The translations under genes were made by a program, and so were the position numbers. Shown one piece after another: positions 24,724-33,073 of a DNA stretch of 58,566 nucleotides. Below the pieces are notes generated by a model, which worked only from the letters and a program-made list of their open reading frames with translations, did not search any database and had not been told where the DNA came from. The stretch comes from JAJRZX01 sp964407495. Its GTDB lineage: Bacteria; Desulfobacterota; GWC2-55-46; JADFVP01. Position 1 is the first letter of the stretch; each line of letters opens with the position of its first letter. Where the stretch lies: assembly GCA_964407495.1 (NCBI GenBank), contig CAYOVP010000008.1, forward strand, positions 1 through 58,566. Direction: 5' to 3'.

Positions 24724-25137
24724 CCACTTTCTTTTGGGAAAAAGAAAGTGGGTCAAAGAAAACCAATTTCAGCGCATACCTCCTCTTCCCTTAAGAAGCC
24801 TCTCTCGTAGCGCGAAGTCCCGCCTTTCTGTAGAAAAGAAAGTGGGTCAAAGAAAACCAATTTNNNNNNNNNNNNNNNNNNNNNNNNNNNNNNNNNNNNN
24901 NNNNNNNNNNNNNNNNNNNNNNNNNNNNNNNNNNNNNNNNNNNNNNNNNNNNNNNNNNNNNNNGCCCCAAGAAGCCTCTCTCGCAGCGCGAAGTCCCGCC
25001 TTTCTGTAGAAAAGAAAGTGGGTCAAAGAAAACCAATTTCAGCGCATACCTCCTCTGCCCCAAGAAGCCTCTCTCGCAGCGCGAAGTCCCGCCTTTCTGT
25101 AGAAAAGAAAGGGAGGCGAGGAAACCCAATTTCAGCG
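24724..25137 (+). repeat. Tandem array of the hairpin/tag element, 93-94 bp period
   Basis: The first copy is a complete hairpin (CCCACTTTCTTTT with AAAAGAAAGTGGG). After it, the right arm plus tag (AAAGAAAGTGGGTCAAAGAAAACCAATTT) recurs at 24741, 24835, 25011 and 25104, with the last copy diverged. Spacing is 94 and 93 bp where it can be measured. The roughly 60-nt spacer is nearly identical between units, so this is a tandem repeat and not a CRISPR. An assembly gap of unknown length lies inside, so the true copy number is unknown. Confidence 0.85.
24864..24963. other. Assembly gap (100 N)
   Basis: Exactly 100 N, a conventional placeholder for a gap of unknown size, inside the 93-94 bp array. 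Confidence 0.98.
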
Positions 25138-25173
25138 CAGGCCACCCCGTCCAGAAAAAAACGCTCCGAGCAA

Positions 25174-25203
25174 GGGACAAGACGGGTGTTTTTAAGGTAT
25201 AAT
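25174..25203 (+). promoter_or_regulatory. Predicted promoter for the hybrid histidine kinase
   Basis: -10 TATAAT (25198-25203) with a GGGACA -35 (25174-25179) at 18 nt. The leader would be about 75 nt. Confidence 0.45.
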
Positions 25204-25283
25204 AAAACGAGTAAGACCTTCTTCCCATTCAATCAGATATAATCGACAAACTCTCATCTTGCGATGCAGAGGATCAGCGCCTC

Positions 25284-27458
25284 ATGAAGATACTCCCCTA
25301 CAGGTCTCCGGTGCAGATGGTCATCATCATGACCCTCGTCATCTACGCCATCGAGTTCCTTGTCATGATGCTCATCCGGCACTTGAACCCAGGTTCTCCC
25401 GTTGCCGAGGCGCTCATAGACTCAACCCTCCTCATAGTCTTCCTCGTCCCTTTTCTCTATCTCTTCTTCTTCCGTCCTCTTCTCATGCACATACGCGGCA
25501 GGCAGGAAGTGGAACGCGACCTCATACGGGAGCGTGATCGTGTGCAGAGATATCTCGATGTGGCAGGCGTCATGCTCGTGGTACTGAACCGGGACGGAAC
25601 AGTGCGGCTGATCAACAGGAGGGGGTGTGAGATCCTGGGCGAGCAGGAAGGGGACGTGCTCGGGACCAACTGGTTCGAGCGCTTCATACCAGAGCGCTAC
25701 ATGGAGGAGGCTTTGCGGGCCTTTGGCGAGGTATTTGTCTCTGGCCAGACATTCAGGGACCATTACGAGGGGGTCCTCCGTACCTCCTACGGCGAGGAGA
25801 GGTTCATGGTCTGGCACCATAGCGCCCTCAAGGAGAATGGCGTTGTGGTGGGGGACCTCATCTCGGGCGAGGACATAACAGAGAGAAAGAGGATGGAGAA
25901 CTTCCTCAAGGAGTCTGAGTCGAGGTTCCGCCTCATACACAATACGGCCTTCGACGCCATAGTCATCGCAGACATAGAGGGCAGGGTCGCAGAGGCCAAC
26001 CCTGCGGCAGAGAAGATTTTCGGTTATGGCGAAGGAGAGATGGTGGGAGTGGCGCTCCTGGACCTCATGCCGGAAAAATACAGGAAGGCGCACTCCGAGG
26101 GGTTCAGGAGGTTCGTGAAGACAGGGGTCTCGCGCATACACGGAAGGATACTCGAACTCGAGGGCCGGCGAAAGAACGGCGAGGTATTTCCCGTGGAGTT
26201 CACGGTGAACAGTTTCCGCCTCGGAGACAAGATTTTTCTCTCCAGCACCATACGGGACATAACAGAGCGCAAGAGGGCAGAGGAGGAGAAGGAAGTCATC
26301 AGGATGCAACTGCACCAGGCACAGAAGATGGACGCCATAGGGCGTCTCGCAGGAGGCATAGCCCACGATTTCAACAACATACTCACCACCATACGCGGTA
26401 ACGCAGAACTGACCATGGAACTCGTGGGCAGTTTCGAGGAGGCCCAGGACAACCTCCGCGAAATAATCCTCTCCGTTGCCCATGCCGCCAAACTAACCCG
26501 CCAATTACTCATCTTCAGCCGCGGTCACAGTTTCGAACTCCGGCCCCTGAACATGAACGATACGATAGAGGGGCTTCTCAGCATGCTCAAGAGGCTCCTT
26601 GGCGAGGACATCGCAATAGAGACCCGTCTCGCCACAGACCTCTGGAGCATACGCGCCGATGAGGGAAGCCTCGAACAGGTCCTCCTCAACCTCTCGGTAA
26701 ACGCACGTGACGCAATGCCAAGGGGCGGAAGGCTCACCATCACCACTGAGAACGTACCACCAGGCAGGATGCCCCGGCCAGGAGTTGAGCAGACCGGCCC
26801 CATGGGCTCGGTCTGCCTTACTGTGAGAGATACGGGCACAGGAATAGCCAAGGATGTGATACAGCGGATATTCGAGCCCTTCTTCAGCACCAAGGAAAAG
26901 TCCAAGGGCACGGGCCTTGGACTCTCCGTGGTCTATGGCATAGTAAAGCAACATGGCGGATGGATAGACGTTGCAAGCGCCCCGGGCAAGGGCAGTGTCT
27001 TTCGTATATTCCTCCCTGCAGTGGCAGATACCCCTGAGAGCGCGCCAGAATCGGAGGGCCATCTCGAGGAAGGTCTCGGAGGGCAGGGACGCAGGGTCCT
27101 CCTCGTGGAGGACGACGAGAAAGTGCGGTCCGTTGCAGGCGACGCCTTGAGAGAGCATGGCTATGCCGTATCCGAGGCAAGCGGCTTCGAGTCGGCCATC
27201 GAGATTTTCGGAAAAGAGGACAAGGGCTTTGATCTCGTCTTCAGCGACGTCGTCCTTCCTGACGGTAACGGCGTAGACCTCGTGGAGACCATGCTCAGGG
27301 CAAGGCCCGGCCAGAATGTGCTCCTTACGAGCGGCTATGTGGACGACAAGTCGCACTGGGAGGTGATTAGCGAGCGCGGTTACATGTTCCTGCAAAAACC
27401 TTACTCCCTTGCAGACCTGCTCGGTGCAGTGGCCGCGGCAATAAGGGAAGAGAAGTAG
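25284..27458 (+). CDS. Membrane hybrid sensor histidine kinase (2 TM, 2 PAS, HisKA, HATPase, REC)
   Basis: 724 residues. Two hydrophobic segments (about 12-31 and 48-66) form a short N-terminal hairpin anchor with almost no periplasmic part, so sensing is probably by the cytoplasmic PAS domains at about 90-200 and 212-330. The dimerisation/phosphoacceptor helix contains GGIAHDFNN (His361). The ATPase domain has NLSVNARDAM (N box), DTGTGI (G1) and KGTGLGLSVVYGIV (G2). A C-terminal receiver (about 604-722) has Asp655 in FSDVVLPDG and Lys705 in QKPY. There is no separate response regulator nearby, so the partner is unknown. Preceded by AGAGG. Confidence 0.92.
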   Translation: MKILPYRSPVQMVIIMTLVIYAIEFLVMMLIRHLNPGSPVAEALIDSTLLIVFLVPFLYLFFFRPLLMHIRGRQEVERDLIRERDRVQRYLDVAGVMLVVLNRDGTVRLINRRGCEILGEQEGDVLGTNWFERFIPERYMEEALRAFGEVFVSGQTFRDHYEGVLRTSYGEERFMVWHHSALKENGVVVGDLISGEDITERKRMENFLKESESRFRLIHNTAFDAIVIADIEGRVAEANPAAEKIFGYGEGEMVGVALLDLMPEKYRKAHSEGFRRFVKTGVSRIHGRILELEGRRKNGEVFPVEFTVNSFRLGDKIFLSSTIRDITERKRAEEEKEVIRMQLHQAQKMDAIGRLAGGIAHDFNNILTTIRGNAELTMELVGSFEEAQDNLREIILSVAHAAKLTRQLLIFSRGHSFELRPLNMNDTIEGLLSMLKRLLGEDIAIETRLATDLWSIRADEGSLEQVLLNLSVNARDAMPRGGRLTITTENVPPGRMPRPGVEQTGPMGSVCLTVRDTGTGIAKDVIQRIFEPFFSTKEKSKGTGLGLSVVYGIVKQHGGWIDVASAPGKGSVFRIFLPAVADTPESAPESEGHLEEGLGGQGRRVLLVEDDEKVRSVAGDALREHGYAVSEASGFESAIEIFGKEDKGFDLVFSDVVLPDGNGVDLVETMLRARPGQNVLLTSGYVDDKSHWEVISERGYMFLQKPYSLADLLGAVAAAIREEK

Positions 27459-27626
27459 GGATTGTGGCCCTGGAGTCGGCAGAGAGAGCCGGGTACCAGG
27501 GAGGCGGCGCTTCTGTTCATGAGGCCTTCTGCCCTGGCGTGCCGTTGGCCTTTGGACTTAAAAAAATTCTATGTTTTCCTTCTTTCTTTCATGTATAATC
27601 AGGAAAAAAATCAGAGGGAGGTGCAA

Positions 27627-27899
27627 ATGGCCAAGTCGGTTACTGCTATCAAGGATATCCTGAGGCGCGAGGAAAGGCTTATCGAGAAGATCAAGGACAC
27701 CATCACCCTGATGACACACAAGGAGTCAAAGGCCCTGCTCCGCGGCTTTCTCAAGAACAAGAGGGCAGAGGTAAGGGAGTACAAGAAGATAATCAAGAAC
27801 AGCGAGAAGTGCCCGGCCATAAAGAAACCAGCGGCAAAGAAGGCCTGCGCAAAGAAGACCACCGCCAAGAAGACGACGAGCAGGTGCAAGAAGTCCTGA
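27627..27899 (+). CDS. Small Lys-rich protein with histone-H1-like tail
   Basis: 90 residues starting MAKSVTAIKD after a GGGAGG site and a TATAAT (27594-27599). Residues 1-60 look helical and charged (RREERLIEKIKDTITLM, ESKALLRGFLKNKRAEV). Residues about 63-90 are a run of KKPAAKK, KKTTAKK and Cys-containing steps like H1 tails. No family is recognised for the helical part. DNA or RNA binding is an inference from charge. YggS at 40707 carries a longer tail of the same style. Confidence 0.7.
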   Translation: MAKSVTAIKDILRREERLIEKIKDTITLMTHKESKALLRGFLKNKRAEVREYKKIIKNSEKCPAIKKPAAKKACAKKTTAKKTTSRCKKS

Positions 27900-27917
27900 T
27901 CCCGCAATGGAGGACTA

Positions 27918-27960
27918 AGGGGGCGTTCATCTTTCACGATGACGCCCCACCCCATGGGGC
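27918..27960 (+). terminator. Possible terminator hairpin after the Lys-rich gene
   Basis: GGGGCGTTCATC pairs with GATGACGCCCC (one bulge), and CCCC can re-pair with the following ATGGGGCG. There is no clear U-tract, so it may be only a stabilising or processing hairpin. Confidence 0.35.
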
Positions 27961-27990
27961 GTACCTATTTCAAGCCCAAGGAGTCTTAAG

Positions 27991-28317
27991 ATGAGCAACG
28001 GACTACCGGCATTTTTTCAGGAGGTCAGCGAGAGGTTCCCAGAGGTTTTCAGCCATTACACCGCCCTTGGCGACTCCGTATCGAGGCTCAAGGGCATGGA
28101 TGCCAGGACCCAGGAACTCGTCAAACTCGGCATAGCCATAGGCGCGGGTACAGAGGGTGCCGTACACTCTCATACGAGGCGCGCCCTTGACCTTGGAGCA
28201 ACAGAAGACGAGATAGTCCAGTGTGCCCTCCTTGCCATTACATCCATCGGCTGGCCAGGGGCAATGGCCGCCCTCTCGTGGATAGATGACATCATAGCAG
28301 ACCTGAGGTCCGAGTAG
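27991..28317 (+). CDS. Carboxymuconolactone decarboxylase (CMD/AhpD)-family protein
   Basis: 108 residues, start behind AAGGAG. The CMD fold is recognised from TQELVKLGIAIG, EGAVHSHTRRALDLGAT, EDEIVQCALLAITSIGWPGAMAAL. The redox-active CxxC of AhpD is absent: its place is taken by EGAVH, while the HSH histidines remain. It is therefore more likely a non-peroxidatic CMD-like protein than an alkylhydroperoxidase. The substrate is unknown. Confidence 0.8.
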   Translation: MSNGLPAFFQEVSERFPEVFSHYTALGDSVSRLKGMDARTQELVKLGIAIGAGTEGAVHSHTRRALDLGATEDEIVQCALLAITSIGWPGAMAALSWIDDIIADLRSE

Positions 28318-28557
28318 GCAAGGGGCCTTGACGGCCTGCATGCCTGCGGCGGGGTAGTCTTGTCAGTGGCAAGGCATACCCGCCTTCCCGCAACCATCTC
28401 TCTTCCTGGCCAAGAAGAATACCCTTGTGACGAGCATATCCCAACCGCTTCTAACCGAGAGGGTCCATGGGGCCTCCGACGAGGCCTCTTTTCATATCAT
28501 AATCCCCTTTTTCTCGCTTCCACGAGACGGCCTTCTCTCGCTTTTCCCCACTGCCCA

Positions 28558-30387
28558 TTAATAATCCATGCCAACGTCCTGCCTCCTGCTCTTGTCCTCC
28601 ACCATGGGGTCTACGATGCTTATGATCGTCTGGCCCGGGGCCGGGGCGAGTTTGTTGCCAAGGGTAAAGACCTCGACCCCTCCGGTCTCGGTAATGAGAA
28701 ATAGAGGCGTGGATGAAGGGAATTTCTTCATGAAGTCCTCGAACCCGAACTCTCTCGTCAACCTGGTCTTCTTGAGCACCCCTCCCCTTGCGAACCTCCG
28801 GGAGATGGACCAGTAGTCGCAGTAGGGGCCAAAGAGAAACCTGCCGTGAAAGGTGGAGGCCATGGCCCTGCCGCGCCTCTCGTCTGTCTCGGCAGGTATG
28901 AGTTGATATAGTTCGGAACTGTCGAATATACGCTTGAAGTGAAGCACAGCCAAAGAGTTGGTCTCGTTGTTGGGTGTCATTGCAAGGAGGCGTCCTATGC
29001 CGTCCATGTCTATATCCTTCAGAACAGACTCAGAGATGCCGCTCCCGTGGTAGGCCTTAAGGCCTTTCATACGTGCCGAGGTAACACTTGCGCGGTTTGT
29101 GTCCACGAGCACTACCTTCACGCCTGCGTCCATGAGGGCCTTTGCGATTTCCTGTGACCACGAAGAGGCACCGATGATGAAAAAACCATTGGGCTTGGCC
29201 ATGGCAACGCCGAGGAGGCGGGCAAAGAGACCGGCTCCGAGACCGTAAAAAATGACCGTGGAGATAATGACATAGAAGGTGACGGCAAGAAGGGCCGAGC
29301 CCTGAGGATTACCCAGGTCTACGAGGCGGAGTGCAAAGACAGAGGCCACGGCCGCGGCCACGATGCCGCGCGGGGCAACGAGTGCCACAAAGGCACGCTC
29401 GCGCCAGGTAAGGGCAGACCCTATGGTGGAGACTATGACCGCGGCAGGTCGAACGAGAATAATCATGGCCCCTGTGAAGAGGAGGCCCTCCACGGCCAGG
29501 TGGGAAAAACCATTGGTATCGAGCCTTGCCGCCAGTACTATGAAGAGTACGGAGATGAGGAGGACGCGGAGGTTCTCCTTGAACTCCACTATATGACTGA
29601 TATTCACGCCTCCGTAGTTGGAGAGAAAGGCCCCCATGAGTGTAACTGCAAGGAGGCCGGACTCTGGCTGGATGAGGTTGGAGAGGGTAAAGGAGCCAAG
29701 GACCATGAGGAGCGTCACGGCGTTCTGCATGAAGTCCGGGATTAGGTAGCGCCTGAGAAGGACGATGAGGATAAATCCCCCTCCCAGCCCGCTTACACCT
29801 CCTGCGAGGAGTGTCTTGAGTATGCCCAGGGCCGCAACACCATGCACCTGGTGAAACCTTCCACCTGCGATGGCCTCGAATATGATGACGGCAAAGACAG
29901 CGCCCAGCGGGTCTGTGACAATGGCCTCCCAGCGAAGCACACAGGCAACCCTCCTCGTGGGCCTTATCTGCCTGAGAAGGGGTATTATGACTGTTGGGCC
30001 CGTTACTACGAGTATTGCACCTATGAGAAGGGAGAGTTGAACTGTGAAGCCCAGTATGTAATAGGCCGCTACAGCGCCGAGGAGCCAGGTGACCAGGGTG
30101 CCCGTAAGCACAAGGCGGTTGACCACCACACCCTGGCCGCGGAGTTCGTCGAGTCTGAGGCTCAGCCCGCCCTCGAAGAGTATGACTGCCACGGAGAGGG
30201 AGACCATGGGCAGGAGCGTAGGGCCGAAGATGGCGTCAGGGTCTATGATTCCTGTAAGCGGACCAACCACAATGCCGAAGACGAGGAGCACCAGTATGGA
30301 TGGTACGCGGATGAACCATGCAAGCCACTGCGCGAAGATGCCGAGCATGATGATGACGGCTATCCAGATGATGATGTCTTCGCTCAT
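28558..30387 (-). CDS. CPA1-type cation/proton antiporter with C-terminal TrkA-N (RCK) domain
   Basis: 609 residues. About 12 membrane segments in residues 5-410, including FEGGLSLRLDEL, VVTGPTVIIPLLRQIRPT and the transport-site WEAIVTDPLGAV typical of NhaP-like CPA1 exchangers. A C-terminal nucleotide-binding domain follows (FFIIGASSWSQEIAKAL, KVVLVDTNRASV, LLAMTPNNETN) and may gate transport in response to NAD(H) or nucleotides. Na+ or K+ specificity cannot be read from sequence. The K+ channel gene lies 100 nt upstream on the same strand, suggesting a cation-homeostasis pair. Confidence 0.9.
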   Translation of the reverse strand: MSEDIIIWIAVIIMLGIFAQWLAWFIRVPSILVLLVFGIVVGPLTGIIDPDAIFGPTLLPMVSLSVAVILFEGGLSLRLDELRGQGVVVNRLVLTGTLVTWLLGAVAAYYILGFTVQLSLLIGAILVVTGPTVIIPLLRQIRPTRRVACVLRWEAIVTDPLGAVFAVIIFEAIAGGRFHQVHGVAALGILKTLLAGGVSGLGGGFILIVLLRRYLIPDFMQNAVTLLMVLGSFTLSNLIQPESGLLAVTLMGAFLSNYGGVNISHIVEFKENLRVLLISVLFIVLAARLDTNGFSHLAVEGLLFTGAMIILVRPAAVIVSTIGSALTWRERAFVALVAPRGIVAAAVASVFALRLVDLGNPQGSALLAVTFYVIISTVIFYGLGAGLFARLLGVAMAKPNGFFIIGASSWSQEIAKALMDAGVKVVLVDTNRASVTSARMKGLKAYHGSGISESVLKDIDMDGIGRLLAMTPNNETNSLAVLHFKRIFDSSELYQLIPAETDERRGRAMASTFHGRFLFGPYCDYWSISRRFARGGVLKKTRLTREFGFEDFMKKFPSSTPLFLITETGGVEVFTLGNKLAPAPGQTIISIVDPMVEDKSRRQDVGMDY

Positions 30388-30487
30388 CTGCCCCCTGCCT
30401 TTCTCGGCTTCCTTCCTGCGCCGTTGGCCTCATTGGCAAGGGCAGGCCCCCTGGCCCGGTGCTTATGGAAAGGAAGGCCCGCAGTAT

Positions 30488-31516
30488 TCACCTCGGACGC
30501 CTCAACTTGGAGTCGAGGTTGCAGAGCAGTCCCTCGAGTTCGCTGAGCTGCCGCCTCGTACCCACGACAACGAGTTTGTCGCCCTCGGCTATGATGAGGT
30601 CGCGCGGGGGGTTGGGTATGATGCCTTCCCGTTCTTTCTTGAGGATGGCGAGAATGTTTGCCCCTTCTTCGCAGAGCGAGCGCGCCTCGCCCATTGTGAT
30701 ACCTACGAAGGGAGAGTCTTTTCTGATGAGGACTTCCTCGAGGACGAGTTCGATATCGCGCGTATGCATCACTACGTCGAGAAAATCGACGACCGCAGGC
30801 CGTAGAAGGAGGCTTGCGAGGCGCTTACCGCCTATGCTGTACGGTGAGAGCACGCGGTCGGCACCGGCCTTGAGGAGTTTGAACTCTGTCTTCTCTATGT
30901 TGGAGCGGGCGACTATGAAGAGATCGCGCTTGAGGTTACGGGCACTGAGCGCCACGTATACGTTGTCAGAGTCCGAGTCCGTGGCAGTGACGAGCCCCCG
31001 TGCGCGGAGTATGCCAGCGCTCTTGAGGACCTCGTCGTCCGTTGCATCACCCTCTACATACAGGTAACCCTTGGCCGCGCAGTTGGTGAGCCCCTCGGAG
31101 TTGGTGTCCACCACCACGAAGGGAACGTTCTCGCGTTCCAGTTCCAGGGCTACCTGAGCGCCAACCCTCCCGAAACCGCAGATTATGTAATGCCCGTTGA
31201 GCGCATCTATCTTCTTCTTCATCCTTCTCCTCCCAAGCACACCTTCGAGTTGACCTGAGACCACGTACTCCGAGAGCGCCGTAAAGATATAAAAGAACGT
31301 GCCAACACCGAGAACTATGAGAACCGTTACGAGGACCCTGCCGTGGGCGGTGAGGGGGTGTACCTCCTCGAAACCAACGGTAGAGATAGTGATGAGCGTC
31401 ATGTAGAGGGCGTCTGAGAACCCCCAGCCCTCTACGGACATGAGCCCAACCACGCCAAGGGCGATGACGCAGAGCAGGAGCAGTCCTATCTTCCAGAAGT
31501 GTCTAAGCCAGTGCAT
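30488..31516 (-). CDS. Two-TM potassium channel with RCK (TrkA-N/TrkA-C) domains
   Basis: 342 residues: TM1 (about 10-27), pore helix and filter TISTVGFEEVHPL (residues 43-55), TM2 (about 60-82), TrkA-N (YIICGFGRVGAQVALEL, VVVDTNSEG, GDATDDEVLKSAGI) and TrkA-C (about 255-335). The layout matches MthK-like channels. The filter reads TVGFEE in place of the canonical TVGYGD, so selectivity should not be assumed. GAGAGGA precedes the ATG. Confidence 0.88.
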   Translation of the reverse strand: MHWLRHFWKIGLLLLCVIALGVVGLMSVEGWGFSDALYMTLITISTVGFEEVHPLTAHGRVLVTVLIVLGVGTFFYIFTALSEYVVSGQLEGVLGRRRMKKKIDALNGHYIICGFGRVGAQVALELERENVPFVVVDTNSEGLTNCAAKGYLYVEGDATDDEVLKSAGILRARGLVTATDSDSDNVYVALSARNLKRDLFIVARSNIEKTEFKLLKAGADRVLSPYSIGGKRLASLLLRPAVVDFLDVVMHTRDIELVLEEVLIRKDSPFVGITMGEARSLCEEGANILAILKKEREGIIPNPPRDLIIAEGDKLVVVGTRRQLSELEGLLCNLDSKLRRPR

Positions 31517-31661
31517 GCGGCCCCGATCCTCTCATTATTCTTCCTTACTATGGGTTTTATCATAAAAGCAGGAAGTAAAAAAGGCCGCTCTCTGTCTTGG
31601 CGAGTCATGCGAGGGGCCTCCAGTTGGGGAAAGGAGGGTGGAGAGGTGGAAGGCAAGGGAT

Positions 31662-31690
31662 TTGACATTGCGTAGAATCAGGGATATAAA
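31662..31690 (+). promoter_or_regulatory. Strong sigma-70-like promoter before a truncated gene
   Basis: TTGACA (31662-31667), 17-nt spacer, TATAAA (31685-31690). The leader that follows has a CCCTTTGC/GCAAAGGG hairpin around 31702-31732. Confidence 0.7.
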
Positions 31691-31769
31691 AAAGATACAC
31701 TCCCTTTGCTCCCACGAGAGGGGCAAAGGGGGGTGTAACCATTCATCGGCATCAGTTGAACAGGGGGTC

Positions 31770-31977
31770 ATGTCAGATATTGCCGCGGCTTGTCATGGTA
31801 GGAGCCGCTCGAACTTTTTCATTCTGTCTTTCTTCTTTCTAACAGGTCTTACGGGTCTTGTTTATGAACTGGTCTGGATAAGGCTTCTCATCCTGGCCTT
31901 TGGGTCCACGCAGTTCGCCGTTACTACGGTCCTTGTAGCCTTCATGTCAGGCCTGGCCTTGGGGAGCCTTCTTCATG
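31770..31977 (+). pseudogene. 5' fragment of a membrane spermidine-synthase-like gene
   Basis: About 69 codons survive: a short leader, then FFFLTGLTGLVYELVWIRLL and FGSTQFAVTTVLVAFMSGLALGSLL, the first two membrane helices of the spermidine/spermine-synthase-like membrane family. Homologous proteins run for hundreds more residues with a Rossmann methyltransferase-like domain. Here the frame leaves the family at the LL of GSLL and continues into the antisense of the DUF3179 remnant. Promoter and AGGGGG site are intact. Confidence 0.7.
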
Positions 31978-32150
31978 AAGGATGCCTTGGAGGCCTTGAC
32001 AAAGACCGCTTCAGTGAGGGCGGGTATCCCGTCCTTTGGCGGGCCGCCAGCGCGTATCTCGTCGAGTGGAATGGAGTGGCGCCTGAGGTCGAAACCTGTG
32101 GCGAGGAATACCATGGAGAGAAGAAGAAGACCGGTCAGAGCATTTTTCAT
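31966..32150 (-). pseudogene. 5' fragment of a secreted DUF3179-family gene
   Basis: Signal peptide (MKNALTGLLLLSMVFLATG), then IPLDEIRAGGPPKDGIPAL, the recognisable N-terminal motif of DUF3179 proteins, which are normally 300 residues or more. Similarity ends at about ASFMKK, where the sequence becomes the antisense of the neighbouring plus-strand fragment. It retains a GGGGGG site and a promoter (TTGACA 32194-32199, 18 nt, TATTCA 32170-32175). Confidence 0.7.
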
Positions 32151-32300
32151 GCTACCCCCCCCTTTATCTTGAATATGACCTATTCTGCGGCCTTGTCAAG
32201 CCAGTGGGGCCGGAGGATAGAGACCTGGGCCCTGCGCCGCTTGGATGCCTGGTCTTGAGAAAGGGAGACGGTTAAGGTGGGGTTCCGTGCCCCAGGGGGC

Positions 32301-33056
32301 TCAGTGTGAAGAGGCAGGGGGTGCAGAGGAAGCGGAAGGGTGAAACATGTCCATGTAATCGAGTTCTGCCCTTGCGTCCACGGCCATTACACCCTCTTCG
32401 TAGACAACAAGGGGGTTTATCTCCAGGGCCTTTAGGCCGTCTGTAGCCCCGACCACTTTTGAGATGGTGACAAGGGTTCGGGCCACGGCCCCGATGTCGC
32501 GGGCCGGGGCCCCGCGGTAGCCCTCGAGGAGTGCGAACCCCTTTACCTCGCGCATCATCTTCATGGCCTCGTCTTCGTCCATGGGGGCAAGGCCGAAACT
32601 TACGTCCTTCAGGAGTTCCACGGCAACCCCGCCCAGACCGAACATTGCCGTAACACCGAACTGCTGGTCTTTTACAGCCCCTATTATTACTTCAACGCCC
32701 TCTGGCACCATCTCTTCGATGATGAAACCCTCGATCAGCGCCATGGGCATCTCGTCGGCCACGCGCAGGATTATATCAGACCAGGCGTCCTCTATCTCTT
32801 GTGGGCTCCTGAGCCCTGTTCTCACGCCGCCCACATCGCTCTTGTGTATTACGCTCGGTGAGATGAGTTTGAGTACCAGCGGGTACCCGATCTTCTCGCC
32901 CTCCTCGATGGCTACGTTCACGTCCTTTACCACCTCGAATCTCGGCACAGGTATGCCGAGTATCCGCAGTACCTGCTTGGCGTCCGGCTCTACGAGGTTT
33001 TCTCTTTCTATGCTGAGTGACTCCTTGACGAGTCGTTCAATGGCGTTTATATCCAT
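32301..33056 (-). CDS. acdB: Acyl/acetyl-CoA synthetase (ADP-forming) beta subunit, ATP-grasp
   Basis: 251 residues of the ATP-grasp_5 family: KQVLRILGIPVPRFEVV, YPLVLKLISPSVIHKSDVGGVRTGL, EEMVPEGVEVIIGAVKDQQFG, FGLGGVAVELLKDVSFGLAP and EINPLVV. With the alpha subunit it would make ATP from an acyl-CoA, ADP and Pi, or run in reverse. Substrate range is not readable. Downstream partner of acdA with a 17-nt gap. A downstream C-terminal Ser/Ala/Pro tail (PSASSAPPASSH) is unusual. Confidence 0.88.
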   Translation of the reverse strand: MDINAIERLVKESLSIERENLVEPDAKQVLRILGIPVPRFEVVKDVNVAIEEGEKIGYPLVLKLISPSVIHKSDVGGVRTGLRSPQEIEDAWSDIILRVADEMPMALIEGFIIEEMVPEGVEVIIGAVKDQQFGVTAMFGLGGVAVELLKDVSFGLAPMDEDEAMKMMREVKGFALLEGYRGAPARDIGAVARTLVTISKVVGATDGLKALEINPLVVYEEGVMAVDARAELDYMDMFHPSASSAPPASSH

Positions 33057-33073
33057 GAGAAGTCCTACTACTG

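Noticed and set aside
24724..25137. CRISPR-like look (conserved 30-nt part, 60-nt spacers)
   Set aside because: Spacers are nearly identical within each array and no cas genes are present, so these are tandem repeats.
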